Part shown: positions 27,010 to 36,700 of the stretch, piece by piece
Numbering within the stretch: position 1 is the stretch's first letter
Layout: each line of letters opens with the position of its first letter
Source of the DNA: an uncultured Clostridia bacterium
GTDB taxonomy: Bacteria; Bacillota; Clostridia; Peptostreptococcales; Acidaminobacteraceae
Reading direction: 5' to 3'
Assembly: GCA_927417275.1 (NCBI GenBank)
Contig: CAKMJV010000026.1
Span: 1-63,999 of the forward strand
DNA length: 63,999 nucleotides
Made by a program: the position numbers and the translations under genes
The notes under the pieces: generated by a model
Databases searched by the model: none
What the model saw: only the letters and a program-made list of their open reading frames with translations
What the model was told of the DNA's origin: nothing

Positions 27010-29448
27010 ATGCTAATTGATGTAATCGTTCTTAGAAATGCTCAGCCCATCGATCGTACATTTACGTATGAAGTACCAGAGAATTTTATATCCAGAATGT
27101 ACCCTGGTGCGCGCGTACTTGTCCCTTTTGGTGCTGCGGGTTTGATTGATGCTGTGGTCATCCATGCGCCATCAATTAACACAATTGACGATGACATTAA
27201 GATAAAAAAAATACATTATGCGTTTGATGATGGCCTTTACTTAACGCAAAAAGACCTGGAGACGGCAGATTATATTAGACGAGAAACACTGTGCACATAT
27301 AGTGAAGCGATTTCGTTATTTTTGCCAGCTGGAACGGCTGTAAAGCAAATAAAAAACTATGCAATCAACGATAAAGCCTTTGGTGATACCGTTCTCAAAA
27401 AAAATGAGATTGCGATTTTGGAAAGTTTGAAAAATGGCTCATGTTCACATGAATCGATTTGTCCAGATTTAAAAGAAGCCGCTAAAACATTGGCCATTAA
27501 TCGCTTGCTAGCGATGGGATTTATCGAACTCACTTACGATTATGAGCAAAATGTTAAAGATCGAACCGTTGAATGGATCGTAGCAGATGGCGATCTTATT
27601 TCCCATCTCAAACAAATTCCCGAACATCATCATGCTAAGATAAAACTGTTAAAATACCTCATTGAACAACCCGTTGTTAAACGCTTAGCGCTACAAGACG
27701 CATTAAAGATATCAAAAAACGTCGTAGATGGTTTCGTGCAATCTGGCGTTATAAAAATCGTTGAAAAAGACGACATAAGAATGCCACTTTTTATGAAGGC
27801 AAATGAAAGTAAAAGGGATGTCATTCTAAATACAGCGCAAAAGAATATTTATGATACGATTATCCACGACTATCAAAACAAACTTGAAAATGATTTTTTG
27901 ATACACGGGGTTACTGGCAGCGGTAAAACAGAAGTTTACGCCGAGTTGATAGAAACCGTCATAAAGTGGGGAAAAAAGGTGATTTTGGTCGTACCAGAAA
28001 TATCATTAACCCCTCAGATTGTCGCGCGTTTTGCGAGTCGTTTTGGCGAAGCACGTATTGCGCTAATTCACTCAAAGATCTCACAAGGTGAACGATATGA
28101 TCAGTGGAAGGGCATACGAAGCGGCAAGTACGATATTATTATAGGTGCGCGTTCTGCTGTATTTGCGCCAAGTGATGATGTGGGTTTAATTATCATAGAT
28201 GAGTGCCACGAGACGGCGTTTCGATCTGAAAAGAGACCTAAATATCATACGTATGATGTGGCTAAGTTCAGAATGTCACGTGTCGGTGGATTTGTGGTAT
28301 CAGGCTCTGCAACCCCCTCAATCGTCGACTATCACAGTGCACTTCAAGGCAATCGAAAACTGTTAAAGCTAGAGCAAAGACATAATACTTTGTCAGTACC
28401 GGAAATTCAAATCATCGATATGCGAGAAGAACTGGTGCAAGGCAACAAATCTATTTTAAGTCGTCAGCTTCACGAGGCTATTACAAAACGCTTAGCGGAC
28501 AAAGAACAAACGATTATATTTTTAAACAGAAAAGGACATTCGACATTTGTATCTTGTCGCTCATGTGGATTTACACTGGCTTGTCCTAATTGTGATGTGA
28601 CGCTCACGTATTTCAAAGGCGAAAAATCAGTTAAGTGCAATTACTGCAGTTACGAAACATTTGTGCCCAAACTTTGTCCGAAGTGTACCAGTAAGTATTT
28701 TAAATACTTTGGTGTTGGAACGGAGAAAGTTGAAGAGTCGCTAAAAAGTCTGTTTCCAAATGCGAACATCGCGAGAATGGATCGAACCACCACATCAAAA
28801 AAAGGCAGTATTGAACGGATCATATCAGATGTTGAAGCGGAAGAAACGGATATTTTAATCGGCACCCAAATGGTTGCAAAGGGATTTGACTTTAAAAATG
28901 TCTCGTTAATCGGTATTTTATCGGCGGATTTGTTACTGAACTTACCGCAATTTCAAGCGTCAGAACGCGCTTATCAGTTGTTTAATCAGGTAGCTGGACG
29001 CGCAGGCAGAGGCGCTAAAACAGGGGAAGTTATATTACAAACGTATATTCCCGATCATTATGCAATTAATCAACGTTCGTATGAGACCTTTTATAGTCAT
29101 GAGATTAGGTATAGAGAAGCGCTAAAGTATCCACCTTTTTATCATATGGTCAATTTGATTTTTACTGCAAAAACGTCGGATGAAGCGGGTCGATACGCAC
29201 AGAAGAGTTATCTTTATTTAACGTCAAAATTGTTAAAAAAAGGTTTACAAAATGAACTGGAAATATTTCATGCAAATCCTGCATTATTAAAGAAGATCGA
29301 TAATGTTTATAGATGGCAAGTAATTATAAAAGCAAAACCTGCCGCTTTTGATGCATTGAAAATGGCATTGAAAACATTGGAAGAGAAATTTTTAGAAGTT
29401 AAGACGTGTAAAATAAGTATGGATTTAGATGCATCAAATATATTATAA
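27010..29448 (+). CDS. priA: primosomal replication restart helicase PriA
   Basis: PriA reloads the replisome at stalled forks. The 812-aa protein has an N-terminal DNA-binding domain (residues 1-105) and a winged-helix region. The helicase has Walker A VTGSGKTEV near 300 and a DECH box near 396, where most PriA proteins read DEEH. The zinc-binding insert has eight cysteines at about 516-560 (CRSCG, CPNC, CNYC, CPKC), followed by the AGRAGRG motif VI near 666. AAAGGGG precedes ATG 27010; upstream in-frame starts are not supported. Confidence 0.96.
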   Translation: MLIDVIVLRNAQPIDRTFTYEVPENFISRMYPGARVLVPFGAAGLIDAVVIHAPSINTIDDDIKIKKIHYAFDDGLYLTQKDLETADYIRRETLCTYSEAISLFLPAGTAVKQIKNYAINDKAFGDTVLKKNEIAILESLKNGSCSHESICPDLKEAAKTLAINRLLAMGFIELTYDYEQNVKDRTVEWIVADGDLISHLKQIPEHHHAKIKLLKYLIEQPVVKRLALQDALKISKNVVDGFVQSGVIKIVEKDDIRMPLFMKANESKRDVILNTAQKNIYDTIIHDYQNKLENDFLIHGVTGSGKTEVYAELIETVIKWGKKVILVVPEISLTPQIVARFASRFGEARIALIHSKISQGERYDQWKGIRSGKYDIIIGARSAVFAPSDDVGLIIIDECHETAFRSEKRPKYHTYDVAKFRMSRVGGFVVSGSATPSIVDYHSALQGNRKLLKLEQRHNTLSVPEIQIIDMREELVQGNKSILSRQLHEAITKRLADKEQTIIFLNRKGHSTFVSCRSCGFTLACPNCDVTLTYFKGEKSVKCNYCSYETFVPKLCPKCTSKYFKYFGVGTEKVEESLKSLFPNANIARMDRTTTSKKGSIERIISDVEAEETDILIGTQMVAKGFDFKNVSLIGILSADLLLNLPQFQASERAYQLFNQVAGRAGRGAKTGEVILQTYIPDHYAINQRSYETFYSHEIRYREALKYPPFYHMVNLIFTAKTSDEAGRYAQKSYLYLTSKLLKKGLQNELEIFHANPALLKKIDNVYRWQVIIKAKPAAFDALKMALKTLEEKFLEVKTCKISMDLDASNIL

Positions 29449-29497
29449 TGATATAGATTCTGCGATGAGCAGAGGCAGATAGGATATGGAGGCAAAG

Positions 29498-29962
29498 ATG
29501 GCTATTAGAACGATACGAACAGATAATGACCCGATACTAAGAAAACTATCGAAAACGGTTACCGTTTTTGATGATAAACTTGAAGTTTTAATTGAGGATA
29601 TGATCGAAACGATGCATCACGCAGATGGTATAGGACTCGCTGCACCACAAATCGGTATACTTAAGCGGGTGATCGTCATCGATTTATATGATGAAGACGG
29701 CCCCATGGCACTTATTAATCCACGCATTATTGATCAAAATGGATTACAGATGGAAGAAGAAGGTTGTCTCAGTTTGCCAGGAAGACATGGCGTGGTAAAA
29801 AGACCTTTATCCGTTACCGTTCAGTTCGAGGAGACGGATGGCCAAACTTACGAAATCGTAGGTGAAGAATTATTGGCACGTGTGCTCTGTCATGAAATCG
29901 ATCATTTAGATGGCATATTGTATATTGATAAAGAAGTTATTCTAGAAGAAAAGGCAGAATAG
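29498..29962 (+). CDS. def: peptide deformylase
   Basis: Removes the formyl group from nascent N-terminal methionine. The 154-aa metalloenzyme carries motif I GIGLAAPQIG near residue 44, motif II EEGCLSLPG near 87 (the Cys is a metal ligand), and motif III CHEIDHLDG near 130 (two His ligands and the catalytic Glu). The ATG at 29486 overlaps the GGAGG site, so ATG 29498 is the start. It is paired with fmt, which makes the formyl-Met-tRNA whose formyl group Def later removes. Confidence 0.97.
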   Translation: MAIRTIRTDNDPILRKLSKTVTVFDDKLEVLIEDMIETMHHADGIGLAAPQIGILKRVIVIDLYDEDGPMALINPRIIDQNGLQMEEEGCLSLPGRHGVVKRPLSVTVQFEETDGQTYEIVGEELLARVLCHEIDHLDGILYIDKEVILEEKAE

Positions 29963-29970
29963 GTGATCGC

Positions 29971-30903
29971 ATGAAAATATTATTTATGGGCACGCCAGAT
30001 TTTGCGGTAAAAACGTTAGAAGCGTGTTTGAAACATCACGAAGTTCTCGCTGTTTTTACACAACCTGATAAGCCTAAGGGGCGAGGCAACAAGCTCACCG
30101 CACCGCCTATCAAAGAAGTTTCAAATGCGCACCAATTGCCTGTTTTTCAGCCGGAAAAGATTCGCAAAGGCAGTTGGGCAGATGACATAAGGGCGATTAA
30201 TCCCGATGTAATCGTGGTGGTCGCTTATGGTCAGTTGCTTTCGAAAGAAATTTTAGATATTCCACGATATGGCTGTATTAATGTTCACGCCTCCCTGTTG
30301 CCAAAATATAGAGGTGCTGCACCGATTAACTGGGCCATCGTCCATGGCGAAAAAAAGACGGGCATAACCACGATGCAAATGGATGTGGGACTGGATACGG
30401 GTGATATGCTTTTAAAGAGAGAGGTAGAGATAACCGATCGTATGAATGCACAGGAACTGCATGATATATTGTCCATAGTTGGTGCAGATTTACTCATAGA
30501 GACACTTGATGCATTAGCGCTTGGTACCTGCGAAAGAAAACCACAAGATCATGATTTGACTTGTTATGCACCTATGATGAATAAAACTTTAGCGCGTATT
30601 GATTGGCAACAATCTGCCATAGAAATAGACAATAGGGTGCGTGGATTTTATCCTTGGCCGATTGCACATACGACTTTAAATGGGGAAACATTAAAAGTGT
30701 ATGAGGGTTTTGTTTTAGAAAACACAGAGGGTTCTGATTTGTCAGCGGGCTCTATCGTCAAAATGGACAAAAAAGGAATCGTGGTGCAAACAGGCAAAGA
30801 TTATTTTGTAATCACAGAACTTCAGTTAGGGAGCAATAAAAGGATGACTGCACAAGCGTTTTTATTAGGCAAAACCATAGATTTGGGCACAAAGCTAGAG
30901 TAG
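29971..30903 (+). CDS. fmt: methionyl-tRNA formyltransferase
   Basis: Formylates Met-tRNAi using 10-formyl-tetrahydrofolate. The 310-aa protein starts with the family signature FMGTPDFAVKTLEA, has the catalytic-site segment NVHASLLPKYRGAAPINWAI near residue 105, and VGLDTGDML near 140. The C-terminal OB-like domain begins at about 208 (RIDWQQSA, VRGFYPWPIA). It lies 8 bases after def and 9 before the metalloprotease gene, as in many Firmicutes. Confidence 0.97.
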   Translation: MKILFMGTPDFAVKTLEACLKHHEVLAVFTQPDKPKGRGNKLTAPPIKEVSNAHQLPVFQPEKIRKGSWADDIRAINPDVIVVVAYGQLLSKEILDIPRYGCINVHASLLPKYRGAAPINWAIVHGEKKTGITTMQMDVGLDTGDMLLKREVEITDRMNAQELHDILSIVGADLLIETLDALALGTCERKPQDHDLTCYAPMMNKTLARIDWQQSAIEIDNRVRGFYPWPIAHTTLNGETLKVYEGFVLENTEGSDLSAGSIVKMDKKGIVVQTGKDYFVITELQLGSNKRMTAQAFLLGKTIDLGTKLE

Positions 30904-30912
30904 GAGGCTATT

Positions 30913-31593
30913 ATGTTTTATGGTGGAAATGGATATTTAATGATTCTCGTTTTATTTATTGTTGCTTCCTTAGCCAGTATGGGCGTGAAGTCAACTTTTA
31001 ACAAATATCATAAAGTACGTAACACAAGAGGTTTGACGGGTGCGGAAGCGGCACAACTTATGCTTAGAAATAATGGATTAACAGATGTTAGAGTGGAACG
31101 CGTAGGCGGTTATTTATCGGATCACTATGATCCGAGAACGAAAACCGTTAGATTATCTGAACCCGTTTACGATAATCCATCTATTGCTTCAGTTAGCGTA
31201 GCATGTCATGAAGTCGGACATGCATTACAACATGCAAATGGGTACGCACCTTTGAGTATCCGAACAGCTATTTTACCTGCTGCACAGTTAGGTTCACAAG
31301 CACTTTGGCCACTTTTTATGATCGGTATTATTCTTTCTATGCCCCAATTGGTTACAATCGGCATAATATTCTTTTCATTTTCAGTTGTTTTTCAACTGGT
31401 TACTTTGCCCGTTGAGTTTAATGCAAGTGCAAGGGCCATTCAGATGATGGGTGCTTATGACATACTCAGTAATGATGAAAATGCCCAAGCTAAGAAAGTT
31501 TTAAATGCAGCAGCGATGACTTATGTTGCTGCGGCAGCGATGGCCGTAGGCCAGTTAATCAGAATGCTCTTGTTAAATCGAGGCAGAGATTAA
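30913..31593 (+). CDS. yugP: YugP-like zinc metalloprotease (membrane)
   Basis: A 226-aa integral membrane protein of the neutral zinc metallopeptidase DUF2268/YugP type. One N-terminal helix (about residues 6-24) is followed by a soluble part with the zinc motif HEVGHALQHA near residue 98, then two or three membrane helices (about 117-160, 195-220). LSEPVYDNPSIASVSVACHE-like sequence before HExxH is typical. Substrate unknown. It is the last gene of the priA-def-fmt unit and is followed by a clear terminator. Confidence 0.9.
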   Translation: MFYGGNGYLMILVLFIVASLASMGVKSTFNKYHKVRNTRGLTGAEAAQLMLRNNGLTDVRVERVGGYLSDHYDPRTKTVRLSEPVYDNPSIASVSVACHEVGHALQHANGYAPLSIRTAILPAAQLGSQALWPLFMIGIILSMPQLVTIGIIFFSFSVVFQLVTLPVEFNASARAIQMMGAYDILSNDENAQAKKVLNAAAMTYVAAAAMAVGQLIRMLLLNRGRD

Positions 31594-31626
31594 TTCACAT
31601 TCGATTTTGTATGTTTAATCACAAGA

Positions 31627-31660
31627 AAAGACACTGTGCGATTACAGTGTCTTTGTTTTT
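31627..31660 (+). terminator. intrinsic terminator after yugP
   Basis: AAAGACACTGT pairs perfectly with ACAGTGTCTTT across the six-base loop GCGATT, followed by GTTTTT. Confidence 0.92.
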
Positions 31661-31694
31661 ATATTAAATTATTTTGATAAATGCGCTTAAATGC

Positions 31695-31723
31695 TTAAAT
31701 TAAAGTGATATCTTTGGTATAAT
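31695..31723 (+). promoter_or_regulatory. sigma-A type promoter for the rsmB-thiN operon
   Basis: TTAAAT at 31695-31700 and TATAAT at 31718-31723, spacing 17, with an extended -10 (TGG directly before TATAAT). Confidence 0.8.
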
Positions 31724-31747
31724 GGTTCAGATAGTAAGGAGAAAATG

Positions 31748-33073
31748 ATGAAGATAAACGCTAGGAAATTGGCACTTAGAATATTAGATGAAATTGATAA
31801 AACCAAAGATTTTTCTCATATTGTGTTGAATCGTACCCTTTCACAATTTGAAATTGAACCACTAGACAGAAGATTCACCGCCCAATTGGTGTTTGGTGTA
31901 TTAGAAAATAGATTATTACTCGATTACTATATTCGTAAGCTTTCTAAAGTACGTTTTAGTCGAATTGATCCTACTTTAGTAAATATTTTGCGTCTTGGGC
32001 TATACCAACTTGCGTTTTTAGATAAAGTACCTGAGTCAGCAGCTGTAAATGAATGTGTTAAATTAGCAAAAAAATTAGGACCAAGAGAAGCGAATTCTGC
32101 AAATGGTCTTTTGAGAACCTTTGTTAGAAGTGGTTGTAAAATAGATTTGCCAGATGAAAAAAAACATCCCATCACTGCGCTTAGTATTAAGTTTTCACAT
32201 CCAGAATGGTTGGTTGAAATGTGGATGGATCAATATGGCTACGATTTCACACGGGCTTTACTGATGGCAAATAACACCACGCCTAAGTTAACTTTGCGTA
32301 CGCAAACACTTCAAATTTCAAGGGAAGAATTGATCCGAAAATTGATTGAACAAGGTGTTTCATGCGAACCTGTATCTTGGCTAGATGAAGGCATTATCGT
32401 TAACGCGTTAAATCATATAGGTATAACGGAATTAGTAGGATATAATGAAGGTTGGTTTCAAGTACAAGATTTAAGTTCTATGAGCGTGGGCATGTATTCC
32501 GGTGTTAAAGCAAATGATTTGGTTATCGATGTATGCGCAGCGCCAGGTGGAAAGGCGACACATGTTGCACAGTTAATGCACGATCGTGGAAAAGTCATAG
32601 CCAGAGACTTAAATGATGAAAAATGTGCGCGCATTCATGAGAATGTAAAACGGTTGAAATTAAACGCAATTGTGGTGGAAGTGTTTGACGCCAGCACATG
32701 CGATGAAACACTTATCGAACAAGCAGATGTGGTTTTGGTCGATGCCCCTTGTTCAGGACTGGGTATTATCCGAAGAAAACCCGATATAAAATATAATAAA
32801 ACATTGGAACAAATCAGTGATCTCGAACAGATTCAAAAGGCAATTCTCATTCAGTCTGCAAAGTATGTTAAACAGAATGGCGTTTTGATGTACAGCACAT
32901 GTACTTTAAATCCTAAAGAAAATCAAGAGATGATCCGCTGGTTTTTAAGCCAAAATAATGCGTTTGAAATCGAAGCACTGCCTTCGTCAGGAGACGATGG
33001 ATTTTTAACCTTTTTCCCAAATCAACAAGAAACCGATGGGTTTTTTATAGCGAAGTTGAAGAAAATAAAGTAG
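31748..33073 (+). CDS. rsmB: 16S rRNA m5C967 methyltransferase RsmB
   Basis: A 441-aa protein with an N-terminal NusB-like RNA-binding domain (residues 1-130) and a SAM-dependent methyltransferase domain: DVCAAPGGKATH near 260, the cysteine of VDAPCSGLG near 334, and the second cysteine of YSTCTLNPKEN near 385, the pair used in m5C chemistry. AGGAG at 31737 is closer to ideal for ATG 31748 than for ATG 31745. In Bacillus rlmN follows rsmB; here the PP2C gene follows after 9 bases. Confidence 0.95.
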   Translation: MKINARKLALRILDEIDKTKDFSHIVLNRTLSQFEIEPLDRRFTAQLVFGVLENRLLLDYYIRKLSKVRFSRIDPTLVNILRLGLYQLAFLDKVPESAAVNECVKLAKKLGPREANSANGLLRTFVRSGCKIDLPDEKKHPITALSIKFSHPEWLVEMWMDQYGYDFTRALLMANNTTPKLTLRTQTLQISREELIRKLIEQGVSCEPVSWLDEGIIVNALNHIGITELVGYNEGWFQVQDLSSMSVGMYSGVKANDLVIDVCAAPGGKATHVAQLMHDRGKVIARDLNDEKCARIHENVKRLKLNAIVVEVFDASTCDETLIEQADVVLVDAPCSGLGIIRRKPDIKYNKTLEQISDLEQIQKAILIQSAKYVKQNGVLMYSTCTLNPKENQEMIRWFLSQNNAFEIEALPSSGDDGFLTFFPNQQETDGFFIAKLKKIK

Positions 33074-33082
33074 AGGTAGAAG

Positions 33083-33787
33083 ATGAGAGCAATCGCGCTA
33101 ACGGATGTTGGTAAAAACAGAGAGAAAAATGAAGATTATTATCTCATGAATAATGATTTAAGTCTTTTCATCGTTTCTGATGGCATGGGTGGTTATAGAG
33201 CGGGTGAAGTTGCCGCTGAAATTGCTTCACAGTCCATTATGGACGCGTTTTCTCGTAAGTCACATGTGAATTTTGAAAATGATATTACAGCCATTTTTGT
33301 AGAAGCAAATGAAACGATTCTCGCTTATGTTAAGGCACATCCTGAATGTAAGGGGATGGGCACCACATCCGTGGTTGCCTATATCGAAGAGGACGTATTG
33401 TGGATTGCAAATGTAGGGGATAGTCGATGTTATGCCTTACAAGAAGGAAAACTCATACAACTTTCAGAAGACCATTCACTGGTTGCTGAACTGGTTAAAA
33501 TTGGTAGTATCAGCCCTGAAGAAGCTGAACTTCATCCCGATAGAAATATCGTAACCAGTGCACTTGGTGTTGATCGAAAATTTGAAATAACGATAAAAAA
33601 ATATGCTTTAAATTTGTTCACGCATTTGGTTTTGTGTTCAGATGGTTTATCTAATATGGTATCTTCAGCTCAACAAGAAGATATATTTAAGACAGTACCG
33701 TTTGAAAGTATTCCTGAAGCTCTAGTGAACTTAGCAAATGAAAACGGTGGTAAAGACAACATTACGATCATTTGCATTGAACTTTAA
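33083..33787 (+). CDS. stp: PP2C-type Ser/Thr protein phosphatase (Stp/PrpC)
   Basis: Dephosphorylates targets of the PASTA kinase encoded next to it. The 234-aa protein carries all PP2C metal-site motifs: KNREKNEDYY near residue 11, VSDGMGGYRAGE near 31, GMGTTSVVA near 92, ANVGDSRCYAL near 111, CSDGLSNMV near 185 and GKDNITII near 223. It ends 10 bases before the prkC start, which has an AAGGAGG site. Confidence 0.96.
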   Translation: MRAIALTDVGKNREKNEDYYLMNNDLSLFIVSDGMGGYRAGEVAAEIASQSIMDAFSRKSHVNFENDITAIFVEANETILAYVKAHPECKGMGTTSVVAYIEEDVLWIANVGDSRCYALQEGKLIQLSEDHSLVAELVKIGSISPEEAELHPDRNIVTSALGVDRKFEITIKKYALNLFTHLVLCSDGLSNMVSSAQQEDIFKTVPFESIPEALVNLANENGGKDNITIICIEL

Positions 33788-33797
33788 GGAGGATCAC

Positions 33798-35780
33798 ATG
33801 GTACAGTTAATTGGACGCAATTTAGGCAATCGATATGAAATGATTGAAATCATCGGAACTGGCGGTATGGCAGTTGTATATAAAGGACGAGATTTGGTTT
33901 TAAATCGATTGGTGGCGATAAAAGTTCTAAAAGAAGAATTTAGTTTGGATGAGGATTTCGTGAAAAAATTCCAACATGAATCACAAGCCGCTGCAAGTTT
34001 GTCGCATCCTAATATCGTCAATGTTTTTGATGTTGGTTTCAGTGAGGATGTCCATTATATCGTAATGGAACTTGTTAATGGAAATACATTAAGAGAGTAC
34101 TTAAATAAAATGCAAGGGTTTATGAAAGAAGAAGCGATCATTAACATAGGCCTTCAAATTGCTTCAGCACTTTCACAAGCACATGAAAATGAAATCGTAC
34201 ATCGAGACATAAAGTCTCAAAATATACTCATTAATGAAAATGGCAGTGTTAAAGTTGCTGATTTTGGTATAGCAAGGGCGGCAACTACGGCGACCATCGT
34301 CAACACGAAAGAAGTAATCGGTTCGGTACATTATGCATCTCCAGAGCAAGCACGTGGTGGCTTTGTCGATGCGCGAAGCGATATCTATTCACTTGGGATC
34401 TTACTGTATGAACTTGCGACGAAGGCATTGCCTTTTGAGGGCGATTCACCTGTTACGATTGCTTTGAAACAGATAAAAGATGCACTTCCAAACCCGCAAG
34501 TGATTAACACGGAAATTAGTGATGGTTTGGCATCCATTATTCACAAATGTGCTGAAAAAACACCATCTGAACGGTATCAATCCATTAATGAACTAATCGA
34601 AGATCTAAAAGTACTACGTACAGATAAGCATTTTATCGTTCAAGATCAACTCTATATGAACCAAGGTACGACGATTCTACCCAAAATTACAGAGGAAGAA
34701 CTTATGGCACATCAGACGGTAAAAAGAACCCCGATTTCAAAAGCACCATTACCCCCTTCAAATAATAAGGGGCCACAGCGGAATAAATTGAATATTACTT
34801 TGGTTATTTTGGCTGCTCTCGTCATGGCCATGCTCTTCTTTGGCGTGTTTGCTATGAATAAGTTTAAATCTATTTTTGAAGTGGACACGGTAACAGTGCC
34901 TCTATTAATAGATAACCATGTGGATGATGCCGTGCGAACTTTAGCGGATCTCGGATTAAAAGCGGATATAACTGAAAGGCGCATGCATAATAGTGTGCCA
35001 GAAGACCATGTCATATCACAGTCCTATCCAGAAGGTGATAAGCTTAAAGAAGGGTTTACCATTAAGTTGGTCATAAGTACTGGAGGTATTCAATCGATCG
35101 TACCAAATGTGAAGCAACAAACGTTAACTGAAGCGACGATTATGATAAAGAATGATGGCTTCGAACAAGGGGAAGTTACGAACGAATTTAATGAGTTGCC
35201 TGAAGGTATGATTATTAGTCAAACGCCTAAAGCGGGTATAAAGATGCCTCAAGGAACAAAGATAGACTTGGTGGTTAGTAAAGGTCCAGAAGTTAAAACG
35301 TTTATGGTCCCTTCGCTTGAAAATAAAACCATTAGAGAATCAGAAGTTGCACTAAATGTTTTGGGACTAAAGCTTGGTGAAATTTCCTATGAAGACCATG
35401 AGACCATAGAAAAAGGCATGGTTATTTCTAATGCGCGTGTAGGTGAGGAAGTTGTCCAAGGCACTACTATAGACATTTTAGTAAGTAATGGACCTGTCGA
35501 AGAAACGACTGAGCCAACAACAGAGGCAACCACCAGTGAAATATCAAGCGAACAAAGATTGAGCGTCGCGATAAACACGAGAAAATTTGCCCAAGACACA
35601 GAGACCATCAAGATAGAAATGATCCAAGGTGGCATCGTAACAACGGTATATGAAAAGGTACATTCTAAATCTGAAGGCGATGAAATCTTAATTCAGCGTG
35701 TGGTTAGAGGTTCAGGTAGTGCGAGAATCGTCGTTTATTACGGCAATGTCATCGAACTTGAACAAACCATAGAATTTTAA
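33798..35780 (+). CDS. prkC: PASTA-domain Ser/Thr protein kinase PrkC
   Basis: A 660-aa membrane kinase that senses muropeptide or lipid II and regulates wall growth and division. The kinase domain covers residues 10-275: GTGGMAVVYKG loop, HRDIKSQN near 134, DFGIARA near 153, SPEQARGG in the activation segment. One membrane helix lies at about 331-355. Outside are three PASTA repeats (about 364-430, 432-496, 503-565), each ending in an LVIS/LVVSKGP/LVSNGP-type strand. A Thr/Ser/Glu-rich linker (566-588) leads to a final 70-residue domain that is not a PASTA repeat. The start at 33798 follows AAGGAGG; the longer upstream frame overlaps stp. Confidence 0.96.
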   Translation: MVQLIGRNLGNRYEMIEIIGTGGMAVVYKGRDLVLNRLVAIKVLKEEFSLDEDFVKKFQHESQAAASLSHPNIVNVFDVGFSEDVHYIVMELVNGNTLREYLNKMQGFMKEEAIINIGLQIASALSQAHENEIVHRDIKSQNILINENGSVKVADFGIARAATTATIVNTKEVIGSVHYASPEQARGGFVDARSDIYSLGILLYELATKALPFEGDSPVTIALKQIKDALPNPQVINTEISDGLASIIHKCAEKTPSERYQSINELIEDLKVLRTDKHFIVQDQLYMNQGTTILPKITEEELMAHQTVKRTPISKAPLPPSNNKGPQRNKLNITLVILAALVMAMLFFGVFAMNKFKSIFEVDTVTVPLLIDNHVDDAVRTLADLGLKADITERRMHNSVPEDHVISQSYPEGDKLKEGFTIKLVISTGGIQSIVPNVKQQTLTEATIMIKNDGFEQGEVTNEFNELPEGMIISQTPKAGIKMPQGTKIDLVVSKGPEVKTFMVPSLENKTIRESEVALNVLGLKLGEISYEDHETIEKGMVISNARVGEEVVQGTTIDILVSNGPVEETTEPTTEATTSEISSEQRLSVAINTRKFAQDTETIKIEMIQGGIVTTVYEKVHSKSEGDEILIQRVVRGSGSARIVVYYGNVIELEQTIEF

Positions 35781-35791
35781 GGAGATATTGG

Positions 35792-36682
35792 ATGACCAAA
35801 GGCATAATCTTTAAAGGCATCGGAGGTTTTTACTATGTAAAGGCCGACGGTGTGCTTTATGAATGTAAAGCACGTGGAAAGTTTAAAAATGAGCAAGTGG
35901 TTCCAATGGTAGGAGATTATGTTTCAATAGACATCTATGATGAAGAAAAAAACTTAGCAACCATAGAAGAAATTCACGAACGAAAAAATGCCCTTGTAAG
36001 GCCTACCGTAGCAAATGTTGATCAAGCAGTGGTGGTTTTTTCCATACGCGATCCACTGCCAAACATGATGCTTCTTGATAAAATGGTGGTTTTAGCAGAG
36101 CATGCGGATTTAGAAGTGTTAATCTGTTTTAACAAAGCGGATTTGGATTTGACATTTGATTTCGATGTTTTTCAAAAAAAATATGAAAATGCGGGATATC
36201 GTGTGGTTAGAACCTGTGCGATGACAGGTGAAGGCGTAGAACAACTCCTCAGTGAACTCACTAAGAGAATCAGCGTTTTTTCAGGGCCATCAGGTGTTGG
36301 TAAGTCATCGTTGCTCAATGCCATAGAAGAAAAATTTTCTGTAGAAACGGGTGCGGTGAGTGAAAAGATTAAAAGAGGTAAGCACACCACCAGACACTCT
36401 GAACTGTTTGAGTTAACAAACGGCGGTATAATCGTAGATACACCTGGATTTACATCCCTTTCTGCTGCGGAAATAGAAGAAGATCAGTTAAAAGGCTATT
36501 TTCCTGAATTTAAGCACTTTTCAGAAACGTGTCGATTTTATAACTGTCTGCATCTAAATGAACCTGGATGCGAAGTGAAACATGCAGTAGAATTAGGAAC
36601 CGTAGATAAAGAGCGATATGAAGCTTACGTTTATATTTATCATGAAATCGAAAAAGAACGTAAGAAGTTGAAAAAATGGTAG
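35792..36682 (+). CDS. rsgA: small-subunit assembly GTPase RsgA
   Basis: A circularly permuted GTPase that checks 30S maturation. The 296-aa protein has an N-terminal OB fold (residues 1-70), then G4 FNKADL near 112, G1 SGPSGVGKSS near 165, and G3 DTPGFTSL near 216. The C-terminal zinc knuckle is CRFYNCLHLNEPGC near 248-262. Position after prkC is conserved across Firmicutes. Confidence 0.96.
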   Translation: MTKGIIFKGIGGFYYVKADGVLYECKARGKFKNEQVVPMVGDYVSIDIYDEEKNLATIEEIHERKNALVRPTVANVDQAVVVFSIRDPLPNMMLLDKMVVLAEHADLEVLICFNKADLDLTFDFDVFQKKYENAGYRVVRTCAMTGEGVEQLLSELTKRISVFSGPSGVGKSSLLNAIEEKFSVETGAVSEKIKRGKHTTRHSELFELTNGGIIVDTPGFTSLSAAEIEEDQLKGYFPEFKHFSETCRFYNCLHLNEPGCEVKHAVELGTVDKERYEAYVYIYHEIEKERKKLKKW

Positions 36683-36700
36683 AAACGGGGAGGGAATCTT

